Assembly: GCA_015179045.1 (NCBI GenBank)
Contig: WHUZ01000004.1
Span: forward strand, 1,240,001 to 1,304,000
Direction of reading: 5' to 3'
Length of the DNA stretch: 64,000 nucleotides
DNA from: Kalaharituber pfeilii
Taxonomy: Eukaryota; Ascomycota; Pezizomycetes; Pezizales; Pezizaceae
Shown here one piece after another: positions 10,052-20,919 of the stretch; the stretch's first letter is position 1; each line of letters begins with the position of its first letter. The notes beneath the pieces are model-generated. The model did not search any database, had not been told where the DNA came from, and was given only the letters and a program-made list of their open reading frames with translations. The position numbers were made by a program, and so were the translations under genes.

Positions 10052-10765
10052 ATGAACGCCAACGACGATCCAGATATGTACATCAGTGTTGCTCGAGATT
10101 TTTCCATTGGCATGGTGCTAGTCCTTTTATGCTTGCACAGGATAGCTCAGGACATGAATGAACGCCAGCAGCGCCCGATGCCTACACCAGCCTCTGCTCC
10201 AGAAATGGGTCATGAAGTCCCCAATGCGCCTGCCAGTGCAGAAGAACTCGACCCACAACCTAATATTCCTAACCATGGTACTCCGGAACCGGAAATACGC
10301 TCTGGCGATCATGATAACACAAGGCGAAACCTCCGCACCAACTCTTCACTACTTCAACCTCTACTTCGAGCACATGGTGGTCATGCTGAAGTGGCACCCC
10401 ATATCTTCCATAAGATGCCAGCATTACCAAACGGTCCAAACCCTACAATCCATCACCACACACCGGACCAACCCCCCTTTACATATGGTACTATTTTGGA
10501 GTCACCAAATCAGAGCATGAACAGGGATATTGCGAGTGAGCAGGGCCCTGTTGAAGTGACAGGAGTCAGGAGTACACAAGCTTGTGGAAATGCAACACTG
10601 CTAGTGGAACTACCACCTGAAACGAATTCGGATGATACTGAACTCCAACTTTTGGCACCAGGAACCATTCCCAGAGGGACCGGTAGCAATATGTGGAAGA
10701 CCAAAAGGAAAGTTTGGTATCAAAAGGTGCAGAATTTTGTCCTCCGGCGTAAATCCAGGAAGTAA
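10052..10765 (+). CDS. Family gene 1: 237-aa protein of an unrecognised seven-copy family
   Basis: I do not recognise this family. The start is fixed by an in-frame TAA touching the ATG (TAAATG), a feature shared by all seven copies. Residues 1-40 are the family's best-conserved block: acidic MNANDDPDMYI, then a short hydrophobic run FSIGMVLVLLCL (17-28) and HRIAQDMNERQQ. The run is short for a membrane span but could be an anchor or amphipathic helix. The middle (41-205) is rich in Pro, Asn and His and looks disordered, with islands such as EELDPQPN, HIFHKMPALP and VELPPETNS. The last 20 residues are strongly basic (KTKRKVWYQK, RRKSRK). Its closest relative is gene 7 on the other arm, about 15 substitutions and one 3-residue indel away. 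Confidence 0.8.
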   Translation: MNANDDPDMYISVARDFSIGMVLVLLCLHRIAQDMNERQQRPMPTPASAPEMGHEVPNAPASAEELDPQPNIPNHGTPEPEIRSGDHDNTRRNLRTNSSLLQPLLRAHGGHAEVAPHIFHKMPALPNGPNPTIHHHTPDQPPFTYGTILESPNQSMNRDIASEQGPVEVTGVRSTQACGNATLLVELPPETNSDDTELQLLAPGTIPRGTGSNMWKTKRKVWYQKVQNFVLRRKSRK

Positions 10766-13700
10766 TAGGGAACATCGGAGCATGAGACGCACTATACCAT
10801 TCCGGATTTAAAAGAGGTCTTTCGAGGGAGTCCTACAAAATCTTGAGGTTGATTACAGAAGAAAGAATTGATGCCATCAGCAAGGACCGGAAAAGCTTCG
10901 GAAGTCACTATATGTTACTTTTACTCTTTTTTTGATTTGCAGAATTTTATTTTTGTTTTGTTTATGTATTGCGGGGTCAGGACTTTGTATAGCCAGTGGG
11001 GCAGATATAGTTTGAGCTTACATTGGTTTCGGACATTGGGTTTGGGTTTTCAGTATTAATTTCGATTCATCCATTTCAATGATTGTCTGCTTTCATAATA
11101 GTTTTATTTCGAACTGGAAAATACATACAGTGGCGATTGGTTCCAGCAATGCGCATATGTGCGATACGATGGGACGCGACAATGCAGCACGGTTGGGCCG
11201 TTATTTGGTCAATTGTCATTTTCTTTTGCCATGACAAACGTTAATATTTTTGCTACTTCGACTTCCATTTTTCCCTGTTTCCTTTTTTCCTTTTTTCCTT
11301 TTTTCTTTTATTGCTCTTCTATTTCAAATATTCTACTTTTTTGTCTTTTGTGCTCTTTCATGTTGTCCTTTTCTATCTCTCTTTCTCTTTTTTAAATTTT
11401 TCTCTGTCGCCAATTCAAGAACATCACATATTCTTTGGCAAGCTACCCTGGTCAGGATAATTGATAGAGGCCTAGTCAACCGAAGAATTTGTTACTCAAT
11501 TCCGTGTTTAATTCTTGCTATTGCCTCGCTACACCCATATTGGATCCCAATAAACACACGTGGTGCCTAATACTTGACTAGCTACATAACAGTAGTGCCT
11601 TACAATATATTCGTTATAGGAATATGAGGTCTGGTCCCCCTCATAGAAAATAGGAATATTTTCGTTACTGGCATTATCGATGCTTAGTCATGTACTGTAT
11701 ATATTCGTGTAACGAGAGAAATGCTATTCCTCTTTTGAGCGCTTATCGATAAGCTTCTTTTACTTTGCTGACGTAACCTTGCATACAGGCTACCCAGGAT
11801 TGGATAGCTGTATCATAAGCCTGGGACCAGGCGTTTAGTGCTAGAGCATACTAGTACGTGTTGGCCGATGTATTACTAAAGCCTTATTTCTATATCCTCG
11901 CTTACATAACGCATATGCTTAGACACCTCGATAGCAACACGCACTCAGCGCCTGGTCCGAGGCAAGGATAGCTGTTGAGGCATTCGAAACGCTTCTTCTT
12001 TACAATCTACAAACTGAACGCTCACAATACCTAAGAGCTCCAGGACATCTTAAGGAAAGCGAAAAAAACGGAATTAAAAGTCTACAGATTGAAAGAAAGG
12101 CACAACAAGCTCAGCAGAAGATCAGTTTTTTTTATTACCCAAAGACATATAAATCCGCCCCCCTTCTCTTCACCTGTAGCTCCGCCTTCATACGCATCTC
12201 TCTCTTCACCTACAAGCCCTCCCTTCAACTCCCCCTTCACCCTACCCCCCTTCATCTGTAAGATACTCGCATCACACCTGCTCTTATCTACCTCCTTTTA
12301 TATAAACTCTCCTTACGACTTTTGCACCTACTTCCGTGTGTATTTTAGTGTCTCTCAATATATTCGTTACAAGAATATTACCCCGCCGCCAAAGGGTATG
12401 CTTGTAACGGAAGTATGTTAGTACAATGTATCTATATTGTATTCATCCCCTTTATTGGTACAGTTAGCAAATACCGGCATCTGCACGTTTGAACCGCTTG
12501 TTGCTTGTATTAGTCATTGGAAATGAAAGAAAAGAGAGAGTCTCGCAACAATACTCAGATGGCCTCCATATTGTTGGTTGAATAATACAATTTCTTCCCC
12601 ACGCCCGTATCTTCAATACTCATGAAACGGAACAGGAGACACAGGTGATTCAACATTCCTTGCAACATTTACGATGTATCCTCTCCATTGTGGCAAGGCT
12701 TTGAAGTTGTACAGTGGTAATAAGTGAGGAATTGTGACGCGCTCAAAGTGGATACTTGGCATTTGCAGGGGTGCGCTGACTACCTTATACGGTAGTATAC
12801 TAACCCAATCGGGATGCTTGGCGTCAACGCATTCCCTGTAACCTCCACAACTGGAATACTGAATGGTACCCGAACTGGCGGAGGATTCCGGATATCTCTG
12901 CATGTAAAGGTAACACCCACAGATTTTGCTCAGAGCAGGAAAAATACTTGGAGCACAGCTGGTAATAATTATACTATGAATAATTATGTATGTAGTTATG
13001 AACATAATATTCTTAACCGATAGAAATCTAGAAGCGCAGCAATTGATTATATCGTCTTCATTATGGTCTAGTGAGTAGGGTGACTTACCTACAGCTGGCA
13101 GCAGCACAGTATTCTTCTATTATATGCATTCTACCCTGATAGTACGCATAACCGGGATATTGTGCAGCGTCGTGTAAGCGAAAAAAGATTTTTATGCATA
13201 CAGATTACTGCGCGACCCCTGCATGCGCAAAGGATTGGCAAAACGCACGCTTATCCAATTTAGAAATAGGGCTCGTGGTGGGCTGTAGTCTTGTTCGTCC
13301 GTTTTGGCATTTGGTGGAGGACACCACACCATTCCAGTAATCGATCGATTGCTACAGAGTGGCGGAAAGTCGGGGGAATTATGCAGTGCCAATACTCATG
13401 TGCGCATACTGAAGTACGCATTACCATTAGTTCGGAAGTATGCGCTGCGCTAATCATCTAGCAAACCCCATCTACTAGTACGGAGGTATTCCAGAAGTGG
13501 TTGGGACTGTGATCTCTTCGCTCTAATGTATGGAGTGCAGTCAAACTGGCTAACTATGCCAAATTCAGGCTCTGAGTAACCTTGCGATTAGTGTTTCATG
13601 TGGAACCAGGATATTTTCGTCCAATCGGCTTGCAGTTGTGAGCTGCAGCTTGTTGCCATACCCCTCACATGCATCCCTGCACCATCTTATGTAGTTGTAA

Positions 13701-13930
13701 GAAGGTGGGAGTAATGCACGAATGGGAATCAGTATTTGGGTTAATGGGAATTTTGGCATCCCCAGAGTGCGGGGCAAGGCTACGCAAGCAGGTTGTCTTG
13801 GCACAGCCGTCATTAAGTATCATATGCCCCTGAGTGCACAGGACCAGGCGCACAGCCGCAGCGATCTCCCGCGGGTACACACTGCTGGGTTCCCCTTGCA
13901 TCCATGCAGATTGTCTTGGCGCTACCTTGA
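10766..13930. other. Left-arm non-coding sequence after gene 1
   Basis: Bases 10766-11130 are the conserved 3' flank of the family unit (gccatcagcaaggaccgg, then a gcagaatttta motif). Beyond this I see pyrimidine-rich runs (11270-11400), two copies of caatatattcgtta (11602 and 12354) and a C-rich imperfect repeat at 12160-12260. ORFs here are short and not conserved in frame between arms. No gene is supported. Confidence 0.5.
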
Positions 13931-14433
13931 TGTACTAGTGGCCGACTCTTTATCTCTTCCAAACTCAAGGTACTTATACAGGCCTGGCACCCCACATCTT
14001 CCATGAGCTGCGCGCAAACTGCCATCGCACACTAAGTGAAACCCTTCAACATACGTAACCAGGCCACTCTTGTACCTGAAATACTCTCCGAAGATGATGA
14101 GACCACAAATCGGAACTCCTAACTGATGTTCACGGCTCCAAACAGTCTTCTAAACACAGCGTGCTCACAATGAAATGACACTCTATGTCCTCCAGGAGCT
14201 GCTCATGAATCTCCACCACGTGCCGTTGAACTGATCACATGTGGGAATACATGCTTGTGAGAATGTTGCGACTATAGAACTACCAAATGAAACGAATGTG
14301 GACAGTCCTGAACTTCAAAATCTGACATCATGAAGTATTTCTGGACGCACCATTACAAACGATAATCAGAAGCCGAAATGCACAGCATGATATTGCATGC
14401 TGCACAATACCTTCACGACAGCATAAATTCTGG
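13930..14433 (+). pseudogene. Relic of the seven-copy family (left arm)
   Basis: Bases 14061-14433 align with the second half of the family genes: the stretch equivalent to ATPEPEILSG, then ATIELPNETNVD (matching VELPPETNSDD) at about 14270-14310, the degraded basic tail and the post-stop sequence. Stops and deletions break every frame. Bases 13930-14045 are a second, displaced fragment (ggcaccccacatcttccatg equals the APHIFHE segment). Its counterpart in the right arm is 54876-55240. Confidence 0.65.
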
Positions 14434-14962
14434 AAGCAATTCGGAGAATAGGAACATGTTCGGTACTATACAATAGTCAGTGTGCTGGAGTATTCGTATA
14501 TATAGATATGTACACAATACTGAGAACTCGATTAGTTGCTGTCGACAAGGGCTGGTACCACGAAAAGCTTCAGAAGTCATTTCTCACCTCTATAATTTAA
14601 TTCCACTTTGCGCTCCTTTTTGTTTTGCAGAATTTTTTTTGGATTTGTATTGACGTCAAACAGTAGTCTCATTAGGATAGTCTCATTTTTACTTTTGGGT
14701 TCATCGAAACCCTAAGTAGTTGTCGGCGCTTGGCATTTCCCTAGCCAGCGGGTCTTGGCATGAGACTAGGAAGAATATCTGAAAGAGACTGGCCATATGC
14801 ATGTGGGGAAGAAATTCGTCAGCTGTTCCCATATTTGTTAATAGCATGATCTTGTATTAGTCTAGACATTGTGGGTAATATTTAGGTTCAATATCAATGA
14901 CTGTCAGCTTTGGTTATAGTTTGACGTGGGATTCAACAGCGCCGATGGAATAAACTCCAATG

Positions 14963-15295
14963 TTGCGATTTTTTTTTTTTTTTTTATATATATATATATA
15001 TATATCATTGTTCGCATGCCGCCCTAAGGGCTATGGCGAGGGTTTAAGAACATGAGGAAAAGGAAATGAACGGAAATAAGCTTTATAAAGGAAGATATAG
15101 GAAATTGTGAAGCCCAGTCCCTTGTCTATGATGCCTTTGGACCACATGTAATTAGGTTGTTATTTGTGTGAGTTTGGGATGATGTTATTTCTTTCTTGAA
15201 TAAAGACCCTCGCCATAGCCCTCCGGGCGGCCTGCGAGTATTGATATAACAAAAAAAAAGAAAAAAGATGCCTTTTGACCCATTCCAGAATGTCC
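14963..15295 (-). mobile_element. LINE-A 3' fragment shared by both arms
   Basis: A T-run at 14969, a TA repeat, the inverted tail A core, then about 100 bp of 3' UTR. The TSD actccaatg is at 14954-14962 and 15296-15304. The same insertion at the same site exists in the right arm (54184-54365), so it predates the arm duplication. It is itself interrupted at 15139-15266. Confidence 0.75.
15139..15266 (+). mobile_element. LINE-A 3' fragment unique to the left arm
   Basis: It is 128 bp ending in the tail A core (ccctcgccatagccctccgg type) and an A-rich run. The TSD gatgccttt is at 15130-15138 and 15267-15275. The right arm has the uninterrupted site (tatgatgccttttgaacc, reverse complement near 54195-54220). 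The insertion is therefore younger than the duplication. Confidence 0.85.
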
Positions 15296-15304
15296 ACTCC
15301 AATG

Positions 15305-16797
15305 GTTCGAATACTATATACGTACGACACGATATGTACCCTGCGGTTTGAACGATGTTTGGGAATTGACTTTTGGTAATTTTTCCTTGACTGCTTCTCT
15401 TAGTAGATTACAGTCTATATACGTCTGATGCCATTTCGCTACAGAGTCTTGTTACGCGCTCTTTCCTTTTTTTCTCTTTTCCTTTCTTTTCTTGTCGTTC
15501 CTCCCCCTCTTTTTTAACACTCTTGTTTACGCTATGTTCATTACCAATGGCAAGCATGGCGTAGCTACAGGAACCCTAGTAGCTGGTGCATAACGAATTG
15601 GCGGGAGGTGTGTGGTGATGCGGTACAGGGTGCCTACCTTACTGTGGAGCAGGGATGGACAGAAGTCCTTTCCAATTTCTGAGATCGTCCGCCTATTGCC
15701 GACTTTCTAAATATGATCGTGGACAAGGGTTGCGGGGAGCGCTACTGGAATATGCGGGGGTGGCAGCGCAAATTTAATGTTTAGAATATGGACCAAAACA
15801 ACGGAACGCTGCAATATGCAAAGAATAAGCTTTGCAAATCGGTCGAATAGTGTCGGCGATCGCATGAATTTGCAGACCATGATTCCAGTAGGTCGGAATA
15901 TTCTCATAGATCTCGAGAAGCCTCATGTATATTTTAGTTCGCGATTTTTAGCCAGCAGGTCTGTACTAGCATATGATAGTTTCAACTTAATAAATCTGCA
16001 CTCAATTTAAAGGTCTGACAATGGACGAGATTTTGCAGGAAACGTCACTTGCTGTTCTAACGCGAGTACTTCGTGCCATTGCTGACTCAACTTGGTACTC
16101 TATGTTATGATGTGCATTCTACCGTACGTACCTGACTGCAATACAGCCAAGAAAAGACCGTCAGGATACTAGGCACAGCCCTGCCGATCTTTCATTGTCT
16201 TTTCATACTAGTGTAATGGTTGGTTGGGAGTATGAAAGCCCTGCAAAGTGGGTTGGTACACAGGGATCGTCCCACAAGCAGTATTCATTTGCTACGGAGT
16301 ACGGAGTACTCGCATTGGATGTGTTCCCTATTCACGGATTCACAGAAATATTTCACAGACGAGCAAAAGAGATTAGGTAACGTAGAATCAAAACTGCATA
16401 GTGTAATTTGCATATCCAACCTCAACACCAAAAAATTAAATACTTCACCGCACTTAAGTACTGAATTACACGTCTTACACTGTTCTCGTGCCTACGCCAA
16501 AATATCTTCACTCATATCGATGATGAGTTGAACGAAGCGCTCTTGTTAATTATTTGCTTGAGTTAATTGGGCCTTCAAATCAAGCGACAACGACGAAAAC
16601 GATTTTATTTGATTCAGGCGGCAATACGAAGTGCTAAAATGTAATAATGTGAGCGAGAGGTGTGGTTTTGTATGCAATAAAAGTGTACCTTTGACGTAGT
16701 GGTACTGGCGCGTGATGTGCACAGATATTTAAGAATCTGGGGATCTAGGAATTTTTATGTTTTGGTTGTGGTGGAACGGAAGAATGGGGACAGCAGA
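15305..16797. other. Left-arm stretch without a supported gene
   Basis: The open frames here (for example 15707-15907 minus and its partner 53580-53771 plus) do not stay aligned between arms and have no recognisable domain. I see no RNA gene or element ends. Confidence 0.4.
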
Positions 16798-17127
16798 TAT
16801 GGTGCCGCAAGTTAAAAGCGGACATGAAAATTGCGATTCAACCAACCCAACGCAAAACCTATCAACAACCACAACATAACATGAATTAAGGTAGAAATAT
16901 CCAAAATCAATAGTATTGAGATGCTCTATCACTCTATGATTTTTTCATGGTGAAATCTTTATTCGTTGTAAAACTGATAAGGTTCAAAATTTTTTTACTT
17001 TGTTAGGAAATCTGCCAGATGTTACATGCCAAGCCTCATACAAATGGATTAGTCATCAAAGGGGCTCCCCCTCTCGCACCCTCCTGTGGCTCTTATATAC
17101 ATGATTTTTAAAGGCCTCTGTACCATA

Positions 17128-19255
17128 TTAATGGCTATCTTTATATGCCTGCATAATACGGAGGCACTTATTATAATAACGCCAAAGAGAGATATCTGAA
17201 ATAGAAAGAAAAGCCTTGCGTATAGTTTCTCGTAAACCTGCTAAAGAATACTCACAGTTCTCATATTTTTTTGCTGCACCTCAAAATAGCTCTATAAAAT
17301 TCATTTCACAATGAAATCGAGGGTAAAATAAAACAATATGCCACTGTGCCTCAATCATTTCTTGTAACTTGCCCTTTTGCTCTCTGAAATCTCGCTTATT
17401 TGCTAATAAACGACGTGCACAGCAGTCAACTATATAACTGTTAGTACATTTTAGTTTACAGTCTAAGCGCAAGCCCTGTTTCTATAGATCACGTTCAATA
17501 AGAACTTGTCGTATACCCTTTGGTTGACCTCATAACGCGACAACACTATAGTCTAATGGAAAAACCATAGATTGAGGACGTAATTTAGAATGAATAAACC
17601 CTTCACGCATAATAGGCTGCTTTCCACCAGGTCCTAGAGTCATGCGAGAGGCTACTAAAGCATTATCAGCATAGGCAGCATGGTTGGAAGCATTATCAAA
17701 GAGGAATACTGCTTGACATCCAGGGAAAGCTGCTTTGAAAAATAGTATTGCAATATTAATAGTATGTGCTACCATCTTATCACCATCCCAATAGTTGTCC
17801 TTTCCATATTCTAGATACTATATAGTATAGATCTGATCTGGTAGTATACTATGTAATATTCATTTCTCATTGGTGAAACCTTCTGGAGTGCATAAACGTC
17901 TTGAGGAGTTAAAAACTCTGAGACCATAATACCTTTGCCTTGTGATTTTTGACGTAGAGGCTGTGTACCATCCTAAATCCACATTTGTCGCTTGCCATCA
18001 TTAGCATTAAATGTAGATTCATCATGAGTGACTAGAATCTTTTCTTTCTCACTAGCAGGAAGTAGAAACTTCATTAGCTGTATACCATCTTCTGACCACT
18101 TACGTATTGTTGACAATATATGGAAAAAGGTAGGAAGAAAAACAGTATCTCGATACTGAATAACACCTGCTCTTTCATGACCATCGATATATATTCCTTT
18201 CTTAACATCTCCCTAGCTAAACCCTAATTGCCGTAACCAATTGCGTGCTGTACATGCCTTAATTGATAACCGAGCCATATGTATACTCTGAGGTTTATTC
18301 ATACCAGTATTGAGATCATCTAGAGTATCTTGAACAATCTCTTGAACATCCTCTTCTCGAGGATCTAGATATGCTACAGCTTGAGCTAACCCATACACTG
18401 TAAGCTTTTCTCCTTGCTCTGAAATATAGGTACGTACAGCAAGCTCTACCCTTTCATCATCTAACCAGCTTGCTAACCTTCCAGTTTTACCTCACTGGCC
18501 TTCAGGTATTTTTCTTTCCTTTATCTATAAACTTCCCACTCCTGAATACGTCGTGCTACACGTGAGCCCTTATTTAGAGCATTTGCTGCATCAAGAGAAA
18601 GCTGCTCTCTAGTTTGCCAGAGTCGATGGTTCTGAAGATAGAAAAAATTTAAGACTGCTAAGTGTCTGATATAGTCTTGACCAGTAGGACATTTATTCTT
18701 TGACCATAGCAGTTTCTCTAAATCCGTGATAGCTGTATCCAATACTATCAAACGTTGAGCTTGTGGTGTAAGAAGCGGAGGGATAGGTTCGAGATTTGGA
18801 GGTTCAAGGAGTGGAGAGTCTGAAGTTGATAAAGAAGCTGGAGACTGAGTGGCCAAAGATCCGGCAAGATCGCTATTGCATAATGAAAAAAATGAAGTAA
18901 TCTGAGCACTTCCAATCGCAGCCTCTTTCTATGCCTTTTCTTTCCCTTTCGCTCTCCATTTAGTTTGTCTTGAAGGTTCACTACCACGATAGTACATCAA
19001 ATGTGTAGTATCAGCAAGGGAAGCATTTTTTATTAATTCTTTAAAAACATCATCCCTCATGACTAACTCCTGATCACTTTCTTCATCCTCAAAGTCCTCC
19101 TCTGAAGAACTTGAGCTCTCTATAACAATAGATATAACCTCCACTAAATTCTCAACTTGCAAAGTGCTTGCAGTTTGTCTGCGTTCTTGTCGCTGAAATT
19201 GAGCTTTAGTTGAAGCCATTCGCCGTGCCAGTCTTTTTTTGCTTACTCGAGGCAT
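17128..19255 (-). pseudogene. Fungal DDE transposase with in-frame stops
   Basis: Read from ATG 19255 (MPRVSKKRLARR) to TAA 17128, the frame gives an acidic N-terminal region, KTGRLASWLDDERVELAV, CTARNWLRQLGFS, VTHDESTFNANDGK (first catalytic Asp), GCQAVFLFDNASNHAAYAD (second Asp), DCCARRLLANKRDFREQKG and FHCEMNFIEL (catalytic Glu), then a C-terminal helix ending RIMQAYKDSH. This matches a DDE endonuclease family widespread in fungi. At least six stops break it, at 18213, 17973, 17818, 17530, 17482 and 17281, and one frameshift lies near 18500. Each stop fits TGG to TAG/TGA, CAG to TAG or CGA to TGA, all C-to-T or G-to-A changes. The DDE residues themselves survive. Confidence 0.85.
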
Positions 19256-19366
19256 CTTCTGTCACATCAATTAGCTAATTTTGGGAATAATAGCAAGGTC
19301 TTTCCTGAGTCTTATATTAGAAGGAATAAAGCTACAAGATCAGTTGAGTGATACGAGTGCGACGAG

Positions 19367-19573
19367 CTGTAGATTGCGAGTGCAACAAGCTGTAGATTGC
19401 GAGTGCAACGAGCTGTAGATTGCGAGTGCAACGAGCTGTAGATTGCGAGTGCAACAAGCTGTAGATTGCGAGTGCAACGAGTTGTAGATTGCGAGTGCAA
19501 CAAGCTGTAGATTGCGAGTGCAACGAGCTGTAGATTGCAAGTGCGACGAGCTGTAGATTGTGACTGTGGGAAG
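19367..19573. repeat. 23-bp minisatellite, nine copies, inside the DDE transposon
   Basis: The unit is close to ctgtagattgcgagtgcaac plus three bases, starting at 19367, 19390, 19413, 19436, 19459, 19482, 19505, 19528 and 19551. It lies between the transposase start and the right TIR. It creates spurious open frames on the minus strand (LQLVALAIYS repeats) that are not genes. Confidence 0.9.
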
Positions 19574-19751
19574 CAGATTGCAACCGTGTAAGCGACTGTC
19601 AGAGGCTGAAAAGTGTGATTGCTCACAATTCTTACCAGCAAACTGACCTGCTTACTAATATGGGCTGGCAATGTTACAACATGTCCGCTATTAACTTCCG
19701 GCACCATATCGCAGGGTGACGATGCCGCCCCCGCCAAGAAAAAACAAAGAA

Positions 19752-19945
19752 GGAAATATCTAATACTTAGTTTCAAAAAAAAGGATAAAAGGTAATCTGT
19801 TCCGCGACCATGGAAATATCTAATACTCAGATTCAAAAGAAAAGGAAAAAAGGAAATCTGGTCAGTGACATAGAAATATCTAATACTTAGTTTGATAAAA
19901 AGGAAAAAGGAAATCTGATCAGCGACTATAGAAACATCTAATACT
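19752..19945. repeat. About 60-bp A-rich tandem repeat, four copies
   Basis: The phrase aaatatctaatact recurs at 19754, 19814 and 19874, with a variant at 19932, each followed by an A-rich run. The right arm has a single comparable unit near 51585-51600, so this array expanded or contracted after duplication. Confidence 0.65.
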
Positions 19946-20246
19946 TATTTTTTTGAATTTTTAAGTTACTGTATGAGTAACAAGTCTGCGGCGGATATTT
20001 TAGGGTCTTGGCATCAGACCAAGCCTACTGTAAGGTGGACATCGAATCGTTTGAGAATTAGTCGCCTGCGCCTTTTTAATCTTCTCAATATTTGAGGCTT
20101 GGTTTCCGCCAATTGGGTTGGGATTGAGGAAGGCTATGAATATGGTTGCGCGTGCTTTTAGCTATGAACGGTTAGCGCGATGAGCCAAATGGCAATGACA
20201 TGGAGCCAGTGCAACCCACCCATACAGAGTTGCAGGTAGTAGATTA

Positions 20247-20740
20247 GGGTGCGGTTTCTGGTCGAGAGAGTGTGCCGTCACCAGAAGAGTGTGTATGCAG
20301 CTTAGAAAGGTACGGTAAGAGCACTTGTTTGTGTAACGCAAGTACAGACGGTGGTAAGAGCACTTGCTGGCTGTAAATGGTAAGGCGCAAGTACAGACGG
20401 TGGTAAGAGCACTTGCTGGCTGTAAATGGTAAGGCGCAAGTACAGACGGTGGTAAGAGCACTTGCTGGCTGTAAATGGTAAGGCGCAAGTACAGACGGTG
20501 GTAAGAGCACTTGCTGGCTGTAAATGGTAAGGCGCAAGTACAGACGGTGGTAAGAGCACTTGCTGGCTGTAAATGGTAAGAGAAATGGTAAGAGCACTTG
20601 CTCTTACCATTTACAGCCAGCAAGTGCTCTTACCACCGTCTGTACTTGCGTTACACAAACAAGTGCTCTTACCGTACCTTTCTAAGCTGCATACACACTC
20701 TTCTGGTGACGGCACACTCTCTCGACCAGAAACCGCACCC
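20247..20740. repeat. Palindrome with about 140-bp arms just upstream of gene 2
   Basis: The left arm starts gggtgcggtttctggtcgag at 20247 and the right arm ends with its reverse complement at 20740. The inner edge of the right arm is at about 20601. A tandem array (20342-20590) lies at the centre. It ends 44 bp before the TATA box of gene 2. The equivalent place in the right arm (about 51365-51440) holds unrelated sequence. Confidence 0.85.
20342..20590. repeat. 49-bp minisatellite, five copies
   Basis: The unit begins gtacagacggtggtaagagc, at 20342, 20391, 20440, 20489 and 20538: an exact 49-bp period. The copies look almost identical, so the expansion is recent. It yields open reading frames in several minus-strand frames that I reject as genes. 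Confidence 0.9.
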
Positions 20741-20784
20741 ACATACGGACAATTTACAAACTCCAGACACAATTCTTGTCTCAT

Positions 20785-20791
20785 TATAAAA
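20785..20791 (+). promoter_or_regulatory. TATA box, family gene 2
   Basis: TATAAAA lies 135 bp before the ATG, in the shared context ctccagacacaattcttgtc upstream and ccaccatgccattc downstream. Confidence 0.55.
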
Positions 20792-20919
20792 CCACCATGC
20801 CATTCCCTCGAAATGCGCTCCAGTCCCACTTTCAACGGTGAAGAAGCTCATGCGAATATTTACTCAAAGTTCTCATTAATCCTCTTCAACCTTTGCCCAC
20901 AACATTCATCTCCATCTAA

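Larger units (their letters stand above)
16800..19706 (-). mobile_element. DDE transposon, 2.9 kb, TA target site
   Basis: The 27-bp TIR (tggtgccgcaagttaaaagc... left, tggtgccggaagttaatagc... right, two mismatches) lies at 16800-16826 and 19680-19706, flanked by TA at 16798-16799 and 19707-19708. The right arm of the inverted repeat keeps the empty site around 51758-51759 (cagcagataagaagg in reverse complement). A TA target and this TIR/DDE layout fit the IS630-Tc1-mariner group. It encodes one dead transposase and carries a 23-bp minisatellite next to its 5' TIR. Confidence 0.85.

Noticed and set aside
9822..10055. Upstream ORF overlapping gene 1 by ATGA, and a similar one at 20573-20923
   Set aside because: The overlap follows from the fixed TAAATGA sequence; the upstream frames are not conserved among the seven copies, so no coupled gene is supported.
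10158..10520. Alternative-frame ORFs inside family genes (also 21026, 26515, 50779, 58745)
   Set aside because: They start at internal MNE/MDA-like sites in the +1 frame and have variable ends; conservation follows the main frame.
19312..19836. Minus-strand ORFs with repeated LQLVALAIYS
   Set aside because: They are artefacts of the 23-bp minisatellite crossing the transposon end.
20162..20623. Long minus-strand ORFs over the palindrome and 49-bp array
   Set aside because: They are open in several frames because the repeat unit lacks stops; the peptide is a simple repetition.
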